From the NCBI GenBank assembly GCA_001566295.1, contig KQ964262.1, forward strand, positions 62,001-126,000: 64,000 bases of DNA, written 5' to 3'. This document shows, in pieces, positions 43,975 to 54,106 of the stretch (positions within the stretch are counted from its first letter, which is position 1; each line of letters starts with the position of its first letter). A program made the position numbers and the translations under genes. A model generated the notes under the pieces. The model did no database searches. It was given only the letters and a program-made list of their open reading frames with translations, and was not told the DNA's origin. The DNA comes from Microdochium bolleyi (lineage: Eukaryota; Ascomycota; Sordariomycetes; Xylariales; Microdochiaceae).

Positions 43975-44421
43975 ATGCAGCTCCAGGCCACCCACGTTTA
44001 CGTGGCCCTTGCCGCCAGCCTGTCCCACCTCACGACAGGAGTCCAGGCCGCGACCGCGACTGCCATCAGCACCACCATCTCTGTCGTCCCCAACCCATCG
44101 ACCACGATTGACCCCTTGCCAGGCATCCCGAGCTCGCCGGGCGGCAGCATCATCAATGCCGGCTCGTCATCATCATCATCTTCATCGCTGACCCGAAACC
44201 CGGCGGGCTCGATCAGCAATGTTGACGGTTTGACGCTCAGCGCAATCCCAACCGAGAGCATCAGCAACCTGGTGACGAGCGGCGGGGGCCCGTCATTGAC
44301 GACAACGCTGCAGTTCACGCAGCCGACGGGGGCGGCGGTGCCGGCTGCTGCGAGGCAGGCTGGGGGCGGCGTTATGCTGGGGCTGGCGGGGGCTATTGCT
44401 GCTGCGGCGGCGCTGGTGTAA
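43975..44421 (+). CDS. Small Ser/Thr-rich, probably GPI-anchored surface protein
   Basis: Single exon, 148 residues. The N-terminus has a signal peptide (MQLQATHVYVALAASLSHLT, cleavage probably after GVQA). The middle is Ser/Thr/Pro/Gly-rich with a seven-serine run from a TCA/TCG repeat, suited to O-mannosylation. The C-terminus is a hydrophobic alanine-rich tail (VMLGLAGAIAAAAALV) preceded by a small-residue region (AARQAGGG), the usual layout of a GPI attachment signal. No cysteines are present in the mature part. It is likely a minor wall or membrane surface protein; I recognise no family. A frame open upstream to 43762 was rejected because the signal peptide fixes this ATG. Confidence 0.78.
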   Translation: MQLQATHVYVALAASLSHLTTGVQAATATAISTTISVVPNPSTTIDPLPGIPSSPGGSIINAGSSSSSSSSLTRNPAGSISNVDGLTLSAIPTESISNLVTSGGGPSLTTTLQFTQPTGAAVPAAARQAGGGVMLGLAGAIAAAAALV

Positions 44422-44949
44422 GAGGGGTGATGGATGGGATGGAAAATGACAGCCTTTCGAGGAGACGACGGCGACGCTGGGACGAGATGCTGAATGTAGC
44501 GTAGCGCAAGCGTAAGCGTAGTCTTCGACTCTCACATATACCCGAGGGTAACCATTTGTTTGCTCTGTCCGTGTGCGGGTGTGACTACCCTGGAGGTGCC
44601 GGGTGGGCCGAGCGCCCCGCGTCCCAACGAAACCTTAACGACGTCGCGGCCAGTGGGCGTGGCACGGACCCGGGCAGCCCCTGGCCTGTCGGCCGCGCCT
44701 CCCGGGCTGACCACGACGGCCGGCGGTCGCTTAGGCGCATCGCATGCAACCCGACTCCCACCCATCTCCGCAGCTGCACCGCACCGCATCCACCTGCATG
44801 TCTCGAGCATGGCATAGGGCAGCCCCAGCATACACGTCCTCCCTCTGCCCTTCCCTCTGGCCTTTGTCTCATCCCATCTCCGACGTGGCGGCCATGCCCC
44901 AGTCGGCCTGCGAGGCCTCGTCGACGCGCCTCCCGCCTCTGCCGGCATC
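44422..44949. other. Intergenic: promoter of the Zn2Cys6 gene
   Basis: 528 bases, GC-rich. Frames through it (44556-45335 and others) overlap the transcription-factor gene in the wrong frame and are not called. Confidence 0.5.
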
Positions 44950-46839
44950 ATGACGGCCGCTCGGGCCTGCGAGAGCTGCCACAAGGACAAGGGCAAGTGC
45001 ATCTTCCCCGACGCCTCGGCCTCGTGCTCGCGATGTCTCCGCCTCGACCGCCAGTGCAAGCCTCGCGTCGCCCGCCGCATGGGTCGCCCACCTGTCGCCC
45101 GCACTATGTCCCACGGCAACTACCTCGTCATGGACCTCGACTCCCACTCGCCCACCGCGAACCCGGCCCCGTCCTCATCCTCTGCCACCGGCTCGGGGCG
45201 GGATGCCAGCTCTTCTGTTGGGAGCGGCCCAAGTCCTCAGGCCCAGTCTCAGCCGCACCCCCAGGCTGGGCCGCCTCCAGCGCAGGCCTATCCACAGCCC
45301 TCCCCGTCTCACGCCCAGGGCTACCAGCTTCTTGATGCCCGGACGCCAGACAGCCAGGCCGCGCTCGACCGGCATACGCCCTACAGCGGAGTCGGCGGGC
45401 CGGGAGGTCCGGGCAGCGACTCGGCCAGCGTCACGAGCAACAGCCCGGACTCGCACAGGCAGCCTCAGCATCACCAGCAGCATCACCAGCAGTTCCAGCA
45501 GCGCATCCTCCACGAGGTGCCCCCCCAGGTCCGCGCCTACTACCAGTCTCGCCCGACCAGCCACGCCCAGCAGCTGCCACCTATCAATCAGGCCATCCCC
45601 CAGTTCGCCTCGCCCGCTGATGGCAGGCCGACACCCCCACTGGATCTCACCATCGCCCTCGACTCCCCGATGGGCGATATTGGCCGCCGTGTCCAGGAGC
45701 TGCTCGAGAACCGTGACGGCTTCTTCCACGTTCATCGCCATTTCATGTTTGGCCGCAACTTCGCCGACGAGTACCAGGCTGCTGTCAAGCGCCTCTTCAA
45801 ACACTCGCCACATACGATGGCCGCCGCCTACGACGCTGTGCTGAGCCAGCTGGACCTGAGCAGTATGCAGGTCCGAGAGGACGGCAGAGCCGGCCAGGAC
45901 CTCAAGGCCGGGTCAGACTGCATCAAAGCCCTGATAGAGGCCTCGTCGTCTGTCACCAAACCCGAGGATGCCGCCCTCGTCATGATGCTCGCCCAGATTC
46001 TCTTTGTGTATAACATGGCCATCGGCTGGCCCGCCGCCCACATGGTCGTTCGCAGCTCGCTACTGGCTATCAAGGACTGGTACCCCGTACTCACCAAGCA
46101 GGCGACATTTGACAGCGTCGTCATCACACCGGTCCTGCTCGATACCATCGACTGCCTTGTCAAGCGCGAGGTCCCGGTGGTGCGCCTAGACTGCTCCGAG
46201 CGCGTACCCTTAGACCGCCTTCTGGGCCTCTGCGCATCCCTTCTCCCTCTCATGTACGATCTCTGCCAGCTCAGCAACCGCGCCGCCCAGTCTCCCAGAA
46301 ACAGGGACGCCAGCTCCCCGCAGGAGTTCGAAGCACGGTACCGCTCGACCTTCTATAATGACGAGTACACCGAAATCGAGCAGCAAATCACCGCTTGGTC
46401 GCCGACCTGGCCTGCACACTTCTTGACGGCCTACTCGCCCGTCGAGGTCGTCGCCATGCTGGCCCAGACGCGCCTTTACCGTAACGCCTCCCTGCTTATC
46501 ATACACCGGTTGCGCTTCCCGCTGGGCGTCGAGGACCGCGTCGCGCGGTGCCACGCCGACGCCATCCTACACGAGTTCTGCAACATTGAGGCGTGGACGT
46601 CGAATCCGGACCACGGCCTGCGGTTCGCCACCGACTTCCCGCTGCTCGTGGCCATGCTCGAGCTTCCCGAGCGAGGCAGCGCAATTGTCGAGAGGCTGAA
46701 GCCCATGCGGATACAGCCCCTCAACTCGAAGGGCATCATCGAGTTTGCGGGCGTCGCAAGGAGGGCGATGGCTGAGGGGTACATGGGCCTGTGGTTCGAC
46801 CTGGCCGAGAAGAAGCTGAATGTGGAGATTATGCCATGA
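44950..46839 (+). CDS. Zn2Cys6 transcription factor
   Basis: Single exon, 629 residues. The binuclear zinc cluster is complete at residues 7-36: CESC, KGKC, CSRC and RQC place Cys7, 10, 17, 26, 29 and 36 with Gal4-type spacing. KPRVARRMGRPP follows it, a basic linker with an AT-hook-like GRPP that may add minor-groove contacts. A Gln/Pro/His-rich region runs to about residue 210. From about 250 onward the protein is helical (QELLENRDGFFHVHRHFMF, LLVAMLELPERGSAIVERL), in the place of the fungal-specific regulatory region. The target genes cannot be inferred; the neighbours are a GPI protein and an esterase, not a metabolic cluster. The first ATG of the frame places the zinc cluster at the N-terminus, as normal. 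Confidence 0.92.
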   Translation: MTAARACESCHKDKGKCIFPDASASCSRCLRLDRQCKPRVARRMGRPPVARTMSHGNYLVMDLDSHSPTANPAPSSSSATGSGRDASSSVGSGPSPQAQSQPHPQAGPPPAQAYPQPSPSHAQGYQLLDARTPDSQAALDRHTPYSGVGGPGGPGSDSASVTSNSPDSHRQPQHHQQHHQQFQQRILHEVPPQVRAYYQSRPTSHAQQLPPINQAIPQFASPADGRPTPPLDLTIALDSPMGDIGRRVQELLENRDGFFHVHRHFMFGRNFADEYQAAVKRLFKHSPHTMAAAYDAVLSQLDLSSMQVREDGRAGQDLKAGSDCIKALIEASSSVTKPEDAALVMMLAQILFVYNMAIGWPAAHMVVRSSLLAIKDWYPVLTKQATFDSVVITPVLLDTIDCLVKREVPVVRLDCSERVPLDRLLGLCASLLPLMYDLCQLSNRAAQSPRNRDASSPQEFEARYRSTFYNDEYTEIEQQITAWSPTWPAHFLTAYSPVEVVAMLAQTRLYRNASLLIIHRLRFPLGVEDRVARCHADAILHEFCNIEAWTSNPDHGLRFATDFPLLVAMLELPERGSAIVERLKPMRIQPLNSKGIIEFAGVARRAMAEGYMGLWFDLAEKKLNVEIMP

Positions 46840-47488
46840 ACTTTTCTCTCGCGTATCCTCTCGCGGATGCTCGTTAACGCTTCTGCAAATATGACGAGGG
46901 GCGGAGACGAACTTAGCAACAACACTGTGCGCTTGCTTACGACACACGCATATATGGAGCCTTGAATAAGCCTTGCAAGCCTGCTGGATTTGCTAGATCA
47001 TTGTTTCAGGCCCGTCAGCAATTCGGTATTGGGCCATGGCTTTATCCGCAAAAGCTTGCTTTGGAAGCGAGCCCTGTAATCATAGGGTCTTCGCCACAGA
47101 ACTTTTTGTATAGGTGCAGGAACGCTAGTTTCCGAGATATGTAATCATAGGGGAACACACGGGTGGGGAGAAAAGCACGCAAAGGGAGCAACACAAGGAA
47201 CAACTGGCGTTTGGTACGGTCATGGTTATTGATTTTGGCACATGCCCGACAGAAGGCAGCATGACATTGAGCACCACCGTTTTCTGAAAGCCGTTGGAGC
47301 GAGAATATTTGTACTGTACTTGGCAAATGGGTACGCGTAGTAGTCTGCGACACAACAGTGGCACCAACTCATTCTTGATCCCCGACTGTGGAATAACCGA
47401 ATCTCTTGACATCTCCAACTCCAGCCGTCATTGAGAGCAGACAAAAGACGGCATGTCCAATGTCCTTCTCACCCGGCCACGAAGCAGA
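46840..47488. other. Convergent intergenic region
   Basis: The 649 bases hold the 3' ends of the Zn2Cys6 gene (+) and the hydrolase gene (-). It is AT-richer than the flanks, and I see no feature. Confidence 0.5.
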
Positions 47489-48736
47489 TCAAGCACGCTG
47501 CCTGACCCTGCGCCAGAACTGCGCAGCCTGCTTCGCTGCATCCCTCGCCTCTGCCTTGAACCCGGCCATCGCGCCTACGAGCAGGATGTCATGCGGACAC
47601 CGGGGCGAGATGTACAGCTCGACGTCGGCCTTTTCCTTTCCCTGTCCATCCTCCTCCTCCGCCACCGACTCAGCGACATCGATCGCCTTGCGCATCCGCC
47701 GCTGCAGCTCCTCGCAGTCCTGCAGCAGCACCTCAGCGCCGCCGGCGTGGATCCAGATGGGCACGGGGCTCCTGAACGGGCTGTGCAGCGGAGAAATGTA
47801 CGGATTCCTCGGATCCACGCTGCTGCTGCTGCCACTACCAGATCCGGTCTTCGTGGCGGCCGTGTAAGCCCTCGCGCCCCACGACCCGAAGGCGCCGGAG
47901 AGGTAGTCGGTGCGGTACTGCGGGGACTGGTAGATTGCAGCAGGGTCCTGGGCGGCCGCGACATCCGTCCAGGGCGACCATAACAGGACCGCGCCCGGGA
48001 CCGGCATGCCATGGTGGTGATGCTCGTCGATAATGTACCGCAGCAGGCCCAGCGCTAGGTTCCCGCCCGCCGAGTCGCCCGAGACGACGATCTGCGCCGC
48101 GGGGATGCCCAGGTCGCGCACGAGGTGCAGGTAGCTCGTCAGGGCGTCCTGCAGGGCCGCGGGGAAGCGCGCGCCGGGCCGGCACGAGAGGCGGTACTGC
48201 GGCGTGACGACGACGCATGTCTCGGGACGAGCTGTCGCTGCTGCTGCTGCTAGTGCGCCGCCAAAGTGCCGGACCAGCGTCGCCGCGAGGAACCCCGTGT
48301 CGTGGTCGCGCCCGTCGCCGATGACGAACGCGCCGCCGTGCAGGTGCAGGATCACGGTGGCGCCCTTGGGGAAGTCGGCAACCCCCTTGGTGATGGGGTC
48401 CTTGGTCCATGTCAGCCCGACGGGTCCCGGCCGGATCTCGGGGTCGTCGAGGGCTCCCGTGTAGAGCTCGTCGGCGCCGGGCTTTGCGACGGTGAAGCGT
48501 CTGCCCTCGCGGCCCGGCTTGAGGGGCGTGGGCGTGTTGAGCTCGATGACGGACCAGAAATGCAGGACCCTGCTGACGATCTGCATGCGGATGGCCTGTA
48601 CGACGGTCCACTGTCGGTTCGGCCGGGTCCAGGGGACGATGGAGGTCGTGAGCCACACCGGGAGGGTGAGGAGGGCGTGGCAGATGGAATAGAGCGTGTA
48701 GAGCGCCTTGAACGGGTAGTGCGAAAGCAGCGCCAT
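47489..48736 (-). CDS. Alpha/beta hydrolase, HSL-type, with N-terminal membrane anchor
   Basis: Single exon, 415 residues. The oxyanion motif HGG is at 133-135 (LHLHGGAFVIG), the nucleophile is Ser222 in SGDSAGGNLALG, and the likely acid is Glu335 or Asp340 (AGGAEVLLQDCEE). His382 (PRCPHDILL) completes the triad. The N-terminal 34 residues (LYTLYSICHALLTLPVWLTT) form a membrane anchor, so it is probably an ER- or lipid-droplet-facing esterase. Compared with the other hydrolase in this window it keeps the standard GDSAGG, and it has a Ser/Gly linker and an acidic insert near the C-terminus. Members act on lipid esters or in secondary metabolism; the substrate is unknown. The start gives a full anchor directly after the ATG. 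Confidence 0.88.
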   Translation of the reverse strand: MALLSHYPFKALYTLYSICHALLTLPVWLTTSIVPWTRPNRQWTVVQAIRMQIVSRVLHFWSVIELNTPTPLKPGREGRRFTVAKPGADELYTGALDDPEIRPGPVGLTWTKDPITKGVADFPKGATVILHLHGGAFVIGDGRDHDTGFLAATLVRHFGGALAAAAATARPETCVVVTPQYRLSCRPGARFPAALQDALTSYLHLVRDLGIPAAQIVVSGDSAGGNLALGLLRYIIDEHHHHGMPVPGAVLLWSPWTDVAAAQDPAAIYQSPQYRTDYLSGAFGSWGARAYTAATKTGSGSGSSSSVDPRNPYISPLHSPFRSPVPIWIHAGGAEVLLQDCEELQRRMRKAIDVAESVAEEEDGQGKEKADVELYISPRCPHDILLVGAMAGFKAEARDAAKQAAQFWRRVRQRA

Positions 48737-50966
48737 GGTGACGGGTGACGAACTGATGGTTCAGGACGGCAAGGAGGGAAGGTCTCGCGATGTGGTGATG
48801 CTCACTGGGCTCTGGAGCACAAGATTAGTTCTGGCTCCGGTGGGAAAGCGTGCAGGAGCTGTCGACGGACCATAGCTTCTGCTTGCACTGGTAGAAATAC
48901 TCGTCACGCCGGAAGGAAGCGAGGAGTCGCAAGTTCATCACAAACTCGTCTAGTTCTTCTCCCACCTCGCTCGGTTGTCGCTGAGGACAATTGACACGGA
49001 GAGGTGCGGCGGCGCGCCTCGTCATCATTGCCTACCGAAGAGGCCGACGAGCAGACAGGGATCGGCAGCACATGCTTGCGAGCTTGCCGAGCACCCATTT
49101 GTCATGGTTATTGTTCTAAAGGCCGGACAGGGATCTGAAGCCGTGACTGATGGGGCCGAAGCCTATCCCAACGTCTCTCGCAAGACCTACCCAGATCGGG
49201 ACTGGTGGGCAAGCGGCAAGCGGCAAGCTCCATGGTATCTTGTAGCTTCGAGCTAGGCACCCTGCGCACCGGAGACGCGCACCACAGAGCTTGACGATGT
49301 GCTACAGCTGCAGAGATTGCTACTGTGAGTCGACTCTTACTTGTATTTATCTGCTTCGCGGTAGCCTAGAGCAGTGCATAGCAGCATGTATATTTCCGCT
49401 CTGTCCTCAGGTCTTCTGCGTGATCTTTATTGCCGGCCGGTCCTGCCAACCGCGCTCATAACTTGCCATTGCAATAGCTTCGGCATCCCGTGGAAAGAGC
49501 CGACAGCTTTGAGGACACGCCATAGACCACATGTTCCGAAGCTGCGGAATGCTGGAAGTCGGCATTTTCGTCAAATTGCTTGTTTGAGAGTACTTGTGGC
49601 AATCTGACTTGGAGATATGCGCAGGTCGGGCACCGATTGCTGATGGACTATTCGGGACAGGGTTCGTTCTCGGGTATTCTGTTGAAATGCAAATGGGTAA
49701 GCACGGAGTGGTCTGCGTGAGCGTAGGCAGTTTTCAAAACAACGCGAGAGCTCTAGGATCAGTATCTCAATATTCACGCCGACTCCTGTGCTAGTCCTCT
49801 GCGAGCGCAGACGCAAGAGTCACGCCGATCAATACACTGTGTGTTGCCTATGCTCTTTGTTCTCGTGCCATGATCCATGTGGTTTTACAGTTTCGGAAGC
49901 CGCTCTCTCGCGAGGAGCGTCATTGTTGATGGCCTGGGTGCGTGTACAGGTCGGGCATGTTCTGCTTGACCAAAAAGCCATAGTTCAGAACGGGGTCTAT
50001 CAAGACATGCCACGGGTCAGCGCCAGTGGTTCTGGCACATCTTCATCTTCTTTTTGGTCGAGACTTACTGTCGGAATCTCCGCGCCAGCCCTGGATACTG
50101 TGATTCATGGACACTATGTCAAGAGAACCTCAGCATGTCGCAATGTTGATATCGCGCTTCGAGCTTGTGGTCGTATTGCACCTTCAGGCTCTTTCAATCA
50201 TGGCTGTAATATGTACTTGGGGAGCAGGGACCATGTGCTATGGCTTCTCAGTTGTTTGTAAACACCGGGCTACCCCAGGTGAGCAATGGACAAATGACGC
50301 CATACGCAGGCGCGAGAAACCAGTTGTGAGCAAGTTGCCGGTATACTGTATACGGGAACCTGCTCGTCGTTTTTGAGATCTGGAAGAGAGAAGTCGCGAT
50401 TAACAAGGTCGACACGTGACTCTAGACTATCGTGTCTTGCGTGGAAGCGCGGAGAGGGGTGGGAGCCTTGTATCCAGCTGTATTGTGGGTGGTTGTGGTT
50501 GTTCTTATGTTCGTACAAGATAACGACGAAGAACCACGCTGACGTGCAGAGAGAGCGCCAGCTGCATTGTTGTCTTCGTTGTCGAAGCCCGATAGGTCGA
50601 GCAAGGAAAGGAAGACCTGATTTGGACAATTAGAGACAAGCCTCAAGCTGCGTTCGAATTGGCAGGGCGAAATTGGTCTATCGCAGGAAGATTCCGACAG
50701 GTAAGCTCACTGTTGGGTGCTGGAGCGCGGATCGAAACCCCCAATGATTATCAAGTGGCCGGAAACCAATCTCGTGGTCCCAGGCAACGCTCGAGGCCTC
50801 ACAAATACGCCTGCCAAGTCCCCACTGGCGGCACTGGGCCTCGTAACATTTCACCTCACACTCATATTGGCTTCGACATCTCACCCTCACTGCCAGCCAG
50901 CCTCGTCAAGCACAGTCCTTGTCTACCCACGACCACACGCAGCAGAAAGCTGACGGCCAATCCAAA
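48737..50966. other. Gene-poor interval
   Basis: 2.2 kb. Short frames such as 49594-49794 (+) and 49788-50261 (+) lack domains, splice partners or signal peptides. The last 100 bases are a CT/CA-rich leader before the next gene. Confidence 0.5.
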
Positions 50967-51587
50967 ATGTCTGAGGAACGCGCCACCAACCCGCCGAGCG
51001 ACCCCAAGAATGCCCTGGCCAGTCTCGCACACTCGTGCTACCGAGTCGTAAGTGTTCACAGCAGCCCGCATAGTCAAGCAAACTCGCGAGCCTCTCCGCC
51101 ATGGACACGACCGCTGAAGCTCAAGGCACTTATCCAGATGCATGCCATGACTTTCCTTTCTGTCCGTCTCGTCAGTGAGGTCGATGGGGCAGCTCTGCTT
51201 GAGCTGCAGGCAGAGGACGACGTACCGCTCAGCCCATCTGCTGCCCGCCTACAGCTCGCCGAGATGCGCCGCCACCGCCGCCAGCAGGTAACCTACCGAC
51301 GTACTCGGAGCGAGCCCTCTGTCTCGACACAGCCGCAGCCTGAACCACGGCCGCAGCCCGAGCCCGAGTCCTCCAAGACTCAGGATCAAGGCATTGGCGA
51401 CCAACCCCTGACGAAAGAGGAGCGCTAAAAGCGCTACTTGATGTGGATGCACATCAATGGATTCGAGTACGACCCCGAGAAGAACGTCTTTTACCGCCCG
51501 GAGGAGCCGGAACCCCCCGTCCACCTCGTGCGCAGAGTCTTCCGCTGCTGCTTGCGATGCTTCAGCCGCTACTGGATGGAGTGCTGA
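50967..51587 (+). CDS. Small unknown protein whose in-frame TAA may be removed by splicing
   Basis: The ATG at 50967 opens MSEERATNPPSDPKNALASL, and the frame runs to TAA at 51426-51428. It then continues for 52 well-formed codons (YLMWMHINGFEYDPEKNVF, RPEEPEPPVHLVRRVFRCC) to TGA at 51585-51587. A CAG|GTAACC donor at 51288 and an AAAAG acceptor ending at 51431 define a 144-nt segment, a multiple of three, that contains the TAA. A CTGAC branch-like site lies about 15-20 bases before the acceptor. Removing it joins RRHRRQQ to RYLMWMH. A second optional in-frame intron (GTAAGT at 51048 to CAG at 51137, 90 nt) lies upstream. The retained 144-nt stretch is Pro/Gln/Glu-rich. The acceptor is non-consensus, so a nonsense-bearing pseudogene is the alternative. 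Family not recognised; the C-terminus is cysteine-rich (FRCCLRCFSRYWMEC). Confidence 0.5.
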
Positions 51588-52342
51588 GTTGTCAGGTAAC
51601 GCTGGTCGATCGATCTGGATCCTTCTTGGCATTGCGTTCGAGAGGACTGTACACAGAGTCCGGATTCTCGACGGCTACTTGCATGCACAAACGTACATTG
51701 CGAACGCTCTCTTGCAGGATACATACACACAGGTAAGTTACGTCCCGTTGGGAACAAACAGACATGCCAGCACATGCAACTAACCTTATGCTCCTGTTTA
51801 CATCACAGATATCCGATTCTTGGAGTAGGGGCTACTCGACACACGCTGTTTGTTGGAAAGAGTGACTGCTCTGGTACACATTGGCAGCAAAGATGGCTGT
51901 CCTGAGCACGGGAAGAGACACTAAAAGAGGGTTTGAGAGAGGTCTGCATGCCAGATCCGAGAGCACAGAGCGTCATTTGGCCCACAGAAATAATGCGGGC
52001 GTGTCTTACGTAGCACGATCATTCAGATATCACGAATAATGAGCATAAGGCATTCTGACAGATGCGAGGTCCGCGACGCTGAAGGATAAACGGCCAAGAA
52101 ATGTATCATGAAACCACCAGGAGCATGGGACAAATACAGCACTAACATATGAATTGATCCTACAAAAGTGATATCCATACAACGTGGTCTATCTGCCAGA
52201 CGCTTTCTTCTGCAGATAATTATTCTTCTGATACGCATGACACAGTGACACGATGATGATGACGATCTATCCTACATTGCCCCTCAATGTAAATGACCCT
52301 CAGAGCATCGAGCTCCGGGTCTTCAAGCGTACTGCAATGCTC
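51588..52342. other. Convergent intergenic region
   Basis: 755 AT-rich bases between the small gene (+) and the next gene (-). I see nothing in it beyond 3' flanks. Confidence 0.5.
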
Positions 52343-54106
52343 TCAAAACACTCGGGACGTCTGGCGCCGAGCTTGAGCCTCGAGCCTCAGCAGTGCCTCC
52401 TCCAGCATCTGCAAGCCAAGCGGGGGTCCAGACTCGAGGTCAGCCCGCAGCGTTTCGTACGATCCAATGTCGCGCTGCAGATCCTCCATGAAGAACGCGA
52501 CGTGGTGTAGGCGCTCCATCTCGGCGTAGTCGCGCAGGTCGTGGGTATGCTCGAGCTCCGCCGGCGTGGGCTGCTGCTGCTCCGCGACGCCGAGCTCCGC
52601 AGTCTCATCCTCGTGTGCCTCGCTCTCGAGGTTGTCGGGGGCGGTGCGCATGTTCTTGGAAGAGTCGTCGCTGGGACGATCCGTGATCTGGCGGACCTCG
52701 ACGACCAAGTCCGTGCTCTTGGGAGTGTCCTTAATGTGCTTGACGTCGTCGTCGTTGTGTGGAAGAACAAGGGCAGGCATGCAGGAATTGCAGTCCTGCT
52801 GCTGCTGCTGTGTCGTCTCGGCAACTTCAGCAGGGTTGTTGACGTTGGCAGTTTTATCGGCGTCCTTGATGCCCTGTTCCAGCGGAAGACTCGGTGGAGG
52901 CATACAGACATCAGACTCCTCCTGCTTCTGCTTCGCCTCAATCTCAGCAGCTTCGGCAACAGGGTGCTCTGTGACCTTGTTCGTGTTCTCGGTGCCGCAG
53001 GTCTTGTTCTTTTTGTTCTTCTTCCTCTCCTTTCTCCTCTTTTTCTTGTCCTTCGCTACAAGGCTCGGCGGCGGCATGGAGAACTCCGGGGTATGCTGCA
53101 CCTCCTCGTTGTCGGTGAGTGCAAGGTCCTCAGGGTCTGTTCTTGTCAGAGTAGAAGACGGCGCGGGACGCAGGGTTCTGTCAGAGACAACGCCGTCCAA
53201 GTCAACATCGACGCTGGCGGCGGGCTCTACCTCCGTGCTGGTGTCCTGGGACATGACGGCAGGAGCGGCTGCCTCGTGGGCCTGCTCCGTGGCCTTGTCT
53301 TTACAAACTCCCGCAGCTGCAGGCTTCCTGATGTCAATAAGGACTGGGCGAACTCGCTGGAGAGACTGCAAGGCAACAGCAGCCTCAACAGCCTGAGTGT
53401 CATCTTCAGATAGATGAGTTGTGCAGGGCTGGATGCCTAGGAAGTCCTGGACGTGGCGGAGAATGACACCGCAGTTGCCGACCTGGCAGTTTCTCTCCAG
53501 CAGCCAGTCGACCTGGGCGCGGACAACGTCCCGCATGGTGTCGTGCCGGAATTGGTTGTTGCCCACGGCGAAGATGTGCTGGCCGTAGCTCTGGAAGTTG
53601 TTGAGGGTCTCCTCGTCGCAGTTGTAGACGCACTCTGTGAAGACGGGCCAGTCGCGCGTGAAGAATTGGGTGTTTACCTCTGACGTGCCAATGTAGAAGT
53701 GGACACGCTTCTTGCCCTCAGTCGTGACATCGAGCCATCGGTCCACGGCCATCAGTAGAAACCGGCACTCGGTGGTGCTGATTATCTTGCCCTCGCGAGG
53801 TGAGTGGGCATCGATGGCCCGCTGCATGCACCCGAGGAGATCTTCTCCTACGGTATTGTCGTAGCCTCTGTTCGTCAGGATCATGTTGAGGACTTGCTGG
53901 TCGATGAAGTCCGCTGTGAGAGGGCCCATGAGATCGAGGACCTCGTCCATTGTTGCAGGGCGAAGGCGAACCCTGGCCGGGTCTTTGCTGCGATACTGTG
54001 GCGGGGCTGTTTTGGAGGCTCATGGTCAGTTGAACTTATCGGGCAGCGTAGCTTGAATGCTTGGCAGTACGGGCTCGACTTACGTGGCGGCATGTCCTCA
54101 GACATC
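52343..54106 (-). CDS. Unknown protein with an ordered N-terminus and repeated MPPPSL motifs
   Basis: Two exons: 54085-54106 (MSEDMPP) and 52343-54018, giving 565 residues; the 66-nt intron has GTAAGT and CTGAC but ends in an unusual GAG. If that exon is wrong, the start is Met at 53950 and the protein has 535 residues. The first 200 residues look folded (ADFIDQQVLNMILTNRGYDN, TECRFLLMAVDRWLDVTTEG, NCQVGNCGVILRHVQDFLG). The middle is disordered and acidic with a strongly basic run (KDKKKRRKERKKNKKNK) and three related motifs: SMPPPSLVAKD, CMPPPSLPLEQ and CMPALVLPHND. The last 80 residues form a helix (MERLHHVAFFMEDLQRD). No known domain is recognised. The basic run suggests nuclear or nucleolar location. 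Confidence 0.75.

Noticed and set aside
44556..45335. 259-codon plus frame overlapping the Zn2Cys6 gene
   Set aside because: Wrong frame relative to the complete zinc cluster; Pro/Arg/Ser-rich shadow.
51426..51428. Stop-codon readthrough at the TAA of the small gene
   Set aside because: The context TAA AAG lacks the known TGA-CTA readthrough signal. A 144-nt in-frame intron or a pseudogene explains it more simply.
52541..53413. Long Leu/Val-rich plus frame, 290 codons, opposite the MPPPSL gene
   Set aside because: Antisense of Glu/Asp/Gln-rich coding sequence. The hydrophobic look comes from the complement of acidic codons.
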